Source: Pseudomonas sp. ABC1 (lineage in GTDB: Bacteria > Pseudomonadota > Gammaproteobacteria > Pseudomonadales > Pseudomonadaceae). Taken from it: a DNA stretch of 64,000 bases. The notes under the pieces are model-generated. The model was not told the DNA's origin, did not search any database, and saw only the letters and a list, made by a program, of their open reading frames with translations. The stretch is from NCBI RefSeq assembly GCF_013395055.1, contig NZ_CP058349.1:2416001-2480000 (forward strand). The letters run 5' to 3'. A program made the position numbers and the translations under genes. Below, piece by piece: positions 61,159 through 64,000 of this stretch. Position 1 is the stretch's first letter. Each line of letters opens with the position of its first letter.

Positions 61159-61731
61159 TTATCTGGTATCCCGATGGGAGGACGGGCCGAGCCCAGGATA
61201 GCGGTCGCAGTCGGTGGTGTGGTCCATCACCATGCCGCTGGCCTGCATGAAGGCGTAGCAGATGGTCGGGCCGACGAAGGTGAAGCCGGCTTTCTTCAAG
61301 GCCTTGCTCATGGCTTCGGCCTGCGCCGTGGTGACGGGGATCTCGCCGCGTCCCTGCCAGTGGTTGATGACAGGGCTGCCGCCGACGAACGACCACAGCA
61401 GGGCGGCTGGGTCATCCTGAGCCAGCCAGGCACGGGCATTCTGCCGGGCCGCCTTGAGCTTGAGCCGGTTGCGGATGATGCCGGGGTCCTGCATCCGCTC
61501 TTCGATCTCGTCGTCGCTCATGCGCGCCAGACGTTCCGGGTCGAAGTTCCACAGCACCTGCCGGTAGCGTTCGCGCTTCTTCAGGATGGTGATCCAGGAC
61601 AAACCCGCCTGGAAGCCTTCCAGCAGCAACAGTTCGAACAGCGCCCGTGGCTCGCGCAAGGGCACGCCCCACTCGTGGTCATGGTAGGCGATATACAGAG
61701 GGTCGTCGGTACACCAGAAACAGCGGGGCAT
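61159..61731 (-). CDS. tag: DNA-3-methyladenine glycosylase I
   Basis: A repair enzyme of 190 residues that removes 3-methyladenine from DNA. The start MPRCFWCTDDPLYIAYHDHE shows the zinc-site Cys4 and His17 of Tag, and the C-terminal MVMDHTTDCDRY supplies the other His and Cys. FQAGLSWITILKKRERYRQV is the family helix region. It lies just right of the lpxL gene on the same strand. Confidence 0.95.
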   Translation of the reverse strand: MPRCFWCTDDPLYIAYHDHEWGVPLREPRALFELLLLEGFQAGLSWITILKKRERYRQVLWNFDPERLARMSDDEIEERMQDPGIIRNRLKLKAARQNARAWLAQDDPAALLWSFVGGSPVINHWQGRGEIPVTTAQAEAMSKALKKAGFTFVGPTICYAFMQASGMVMDHTTDCDRYPGLGPSSHRDTR

Positions 61732-61922
61732 GGTGGCAGTCCGTTTGTGAGTAGAAGCGACCGCAGTCTACAGGCTCGAGGCGCTGGCTTGCCGCTTTGG
61801 CGCGTGGCGGCAGGGCAGGTATGGCGCTTGTGCAAAGGCCGCACCTTGCGTTGCAAGCCAAGGGCCGACATTATCTGCGCCCTTTTCTGGCGACCGCCAA
61901 GCCATACAGATGAGACAGCGTC

Positions 61923-63581
61923 ATGCCTGATTCACGTGTGTTGGAAGATTGTGCTGTGAAGCCCGCTTTCCTGTCGAAAGAGCGGATCACCGCCAAACCT
62001 GGCTTCAACCGCTGGCTGGTGCCGCCGGCAGCACTGGCCATCCACCTGTGCATCGGCATGGCCTATGGCTTTTCGGTGTTCTGGATTCCGCTGTCCCAGG
62101 CCATCGGCATCGACAAGGCGGTCGCCTGTGCGCCCGAAATCGGTTTCTTCGAGCAACTGTTCTCCAGCCAGTGCGATTGGCCGATCTCCATGCTCGGCTG
62201 GATCTACACACTGTTCTTCGTCTTCCTCGGTTGCTCGGCGGCGGCCTGGGGTGGCTGGGTGGAGCGGGTCGGGCCGCGCAAGGCCGGCCTGGTGTCCACG
62301 CTGTGCTGGTGCGGCGGCCTGCTGATCTCGGCACTGGGCATCCATCTGCACCAGTTGTGGCTGCTCTGGCTTGGCTCCGGGGTGATCGGCGGTATCGGTC
62401 TGGGGCTGGGTTATATCTCGCCGGTCTCTACGTTGATCAAGTGGTTCCCGGACAAGCGCGGCATGGCCACCGGCATGGCGATCATGGGCTTTGGCGGCGG
62501 GGCGATGGTCGGTGCGCCCCTGGCGGCGTTGCTGATGGAGCATTTCTCCACGGCGCAGAGCGTTGGCGTCTGGCAGAGCTTCGTGGTGATGGCGCTGATC
62601 TACCTGGTGTTCATGATTGGCGGCGCCCTGGGCTACCGCGTGCCACCGGTTGGCTGGAAGCCAGAAGGCTGGGTGGTGCCCCAGGCCAAGGCCGACAATG
62701 CGATGATCACCCGCGGCCACGTGCATGTGAACACGGCCTGGAAAACCCCGCAGTTCTGGCTGATCTGGGCAGTGCTGTGCCTGAACGTGTCGGCGGGTAT
62801 CGGCATCATCGGCATGGCCTCGCCGCTGTTGCAGGAAGTGTTCGCCGGGCGCCTGATCGGCCTCGAACTGTCCTTCAACCAACTCGACAAGGCGCAACTG
62901 GCCGAGATCGCGGTGATCGCCGCCGGTTTTACCGGGTTGCTCAGCCTGTTCAACATCGGCGGGCGGTTCTTCTGGGCCTCCTGCTCGGACATCATCGGTC
63001 GCAAGGCCACCTATTTCGTCTTCTTCGGCCTGGGCTTCGCCCTGTATGCCGCCGTGCCCTTGCTCGGCCAGTGGGGCAGCCTGGCGCTGTTCGTACTGGC
63101 GTTCTGCATCATCCTGTCGATGTACGGCGGTGGTTTCGCCACGGTGCCGGCCTACCTGGCGGACCTGTTCGGTACGCAGATGGTCGGCGCCATCCATGGG
63201 CGGCTGCTGACCGCCTGGGCGGTGGCCGGTGTGCTCGGCCCGGTGCTGGTCAACTACCTGCGTGAGTACCAGTTGGCAATCGGTGTGGAGAAGGCCGCGG
63301 CCTACGACATCACCCTCTATATCCTGGCCGGATTGCTGGTGCTGGGATTCATCTGCAATGCCCTGGTGCGCCCGGTGGCGGCGAAGCATTTCATGGGCGA
63401 GGCGGAACTGGCCGAGTTGCGTTCGCAAGGCGAAAAGACAGTTCCCGCCTGTGCCGAACTGGAGTGGACGGCTAACCCTGCGAGCCGGCCACTGGTGATC
63501 CTCACCTGGTTGCTGGTGGGGATCCCGATGCTCTGGGGCATGTGGATCACGTTGCAGAAGACGGTGGTGCTGTTCCAGTAA
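61923..63581 (+). CDS. MFS transporter, oxalate/formate antiporter (OFA) family
   Basis: A membrane protein of 552 residues with twelve hydrophobic helices. It has the OFA opening (HLCIGMAYGFSVFWIPLSQA) and the MFS loop signature in the first half near SAAAWGGWVERVGPRKAGLV, plus LIKWFPDKRGMATGMAIMGFG. Its length is above the usual 420-450 because of a hydrophilic insertion between helices 1 and 2 (CAPEIGFFEQLFSSQCDWPI) and a C-terminal extension. Substrate: a small carboxylate, possibly oxalate, formate or pyruvate. ATG 61923 begins MPDSRVLEDCAVKPAFLSKE. Confidence 0.85.
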   Translation: MPDSRVLEDCAVKPAFLSKERITAKPGFNRWLVPPAALAIHLCIGMAYGFSVFWIPLSQAIGIDKAVACAPEIGFFEQLFSSQCDWPISMLGWIYTLFFVFLGCSAAAWGGWVERVGPRKAGLVSTLCWCGGLLISALGIHLHQLWLLWLGSGVIGGIGLGLGYISPVSTLIKWFPDKRGMATGMAIMGFGGGAMVGAPLAALLMEHFSTAQSVGVWQSFVVMALIYLVFMIGGALGYRVPPVGWKPEGWVVPQAKADNAMITRGHVHVNTAWKTPQFWLIWAVLCLNVSAGIGIIGMASPLLQEVFAGRLIGLELSFNQLDKAQLAEIAVIAAGFTGLLSLFNIGGRFFWASCSDIIGRKATYFVFFGLGFALYAAVPLLGQWGSLALFVLAFCIILSMYGGGFATVPAYLADLFGTQMVGAIHGRLLTAWAVAGVLGPVLVNYLREYQLAIGVEKAAAYDITLYILAGLLVLGFICNALVRPVAAKHFMGEAELAELRSQGEKTVPACAELEWTANPASRPLVILTWLLVGIPMLWGMWITLQKTVVLFQ

Positions 63582-63608
63582 TGCGTTGGGGCGTGCGCAA
63601 CGTGACGT

Positions 63609-63656
63609 TGTAGGGTGCGCAGTGCTTCTGTCCAGGTGCGCGCGGCGCACCCTACA
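63609..63656. repeat. Inverted repeat between the MFS gene and trpA
   Basis: TGTAGGGTGCGC (63609-63620) and GCGCACCCTACA (63645-63656) are exact inverted copies separated by 24 nt. Sequences with GTAGGGTGCGC arms are common intergenic repeats in Pseudomonas. It may also act as a hairpin between the two convergent genes. Confidence 0.6.
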
Positions 63657-63725
63657 CAGGCAACATGATGGCTGCGGTAGGCCTCGAGCTCTGTGACTTG
63701 AGGCTTACCGCGAGCGCTGCCGTTC

Positions 63726-64000
63726 TCAGCGTGCGTTGCGCACGCCGTTAGCCAGTTCTGCGCACAGGCCGAGCACGCCGTCGATGGCTTGCTGGTCGTT
63801 GCCCGCCTTGGCGATCTGGTCGATCAGCGCCGAGCCCACCACCACGCCATCGGCCAAACGGGCGATGGTCGCTGCGTGTTCCGGGGTGCGGATACCGAAG
63901 CCGATGCTGACCGGCAGCCCGGTGTGGCGGCGCAGGCGTGCCACCGCCTGTTCCACATGCTCCAGCGTGGCGCTGCCGGAACCGGTAACGCCGGCCACCG
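63726..64000 (-). CDS. trpA: Tryptophan synthase alpha chain, 3' part
   Basis: The C-terminal 91 codons of TrpA, which releases indole from indole-3-glycerol phosphate. The phosphate-binding loops are present: AGVTGSGSA and SIGFGIRTPEHAATIARLAD, then GVVVGSALID. The gene runs off the right edge, so the catalytic Glu and Asp lie outside. trpB is expected upstream on the same strand. Confidence 0.93.
   Translation of the reverse strand, partial: VAGVTGSGSATLEHVEQAVARLRRHTGLPVSIGFGIRTPEHAATIARLADGVVVGSALIDQIAKAGNDQQAIDGVLGLCAELANGVRNAR

Overview
The window looks like a stretch of chromosome from a high-GC gammaproteobacterium of the genus Pseudomonas. Gene families, codon use and several gene neighbourhoods point there: an RpiR regulator divergent from a zwf gene, trhP, a GGDEF/EAL gene and uvrD on the left; rpmB-rpmG beside a polyamine aldehyde dehydrogenase; a spuI/spuAB/spuDFGH-type polyamine locus; and an htrB/lpxL-tag pair with trpA on the right. 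I cannot name the species from sequence alone.

Layout. 1-3.5 kb: the purK 3' end, then a HexR-like regulator divergent from glucose-6-phosphate dehydrogenase, with a good HexR-type palindrome between them. 4.0-7.9 kb: an ectoine (osmolyte) cluster, ectA-ectB-ectC-ask, in which ectA has no stop codon and reads in frame into ectB. 8.2-24.7 kb: ordinary backbone, namely trhP, a five-EF-hand protein next to a two-component system with a polyproline periplasmic loop, a TSUP permease divergent from a LysR regulator, a PAS-GGDEF-EAL protein, uvrD, an orphan TRAP solute-binding lipoprotein, small secreted proteins, a CobW-type GTPase, tandem LuxR paralogues, and DUF3301 and SMI1/KNR4 proteins. 25.2-35.6 kb: a two-partner secretion pair, a TpsB transporter followed by a 2929-residue TpsA exoprotein with an alpha-helical insertion and three near-identical 189-nt repeats plus a diverged fourth.

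35.6-46.6 kb is accessory. A gene remnant and an AT-rich orphan gene lie next to a tRNA-integrated element at about 37.3-46.6 kb. That element is bounded by a 45-bp duplication of the 3' part of tRNA-Arg(CCG) and ends in a tyrosine integrase. It carries an AT-rich defence-like operon (XRE regulator, Mrr-type endonuclease, 1012-residue N6-adenine methylase with a specificity domain and a nuclease-like N-terminus), an AlpA-like DNA-binding protein, a winged-helix gene interrupted by a one-base frameshift, a 12-bp-periodic repeat array and small genes of unknown function.

46.5-64 kb returns to backbone: the intact tRNA-Arg, a REC-HDOD regulator, rpmB-rpmG, gamma-glutamyl-polyamine catabolism and polyamine ABC import, a secreted RNase with a barstar-type inhibitor, an lpxL/htrB acyltransferase, tag, an OFA-family MFS transporter and the 3' part of trpA.

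The ectoine genes probably serve osmoprotection. The polyamine block forms one pathway: import by the ABC system, gamma-glutamylation by the two glutamine-synthetase-like enzymes, aldehyde oxidation, then hydrolysis by the SpuA/PuuD-type amidotransferase. Family assignments come from motifs and remembered gene order; no database search was run.
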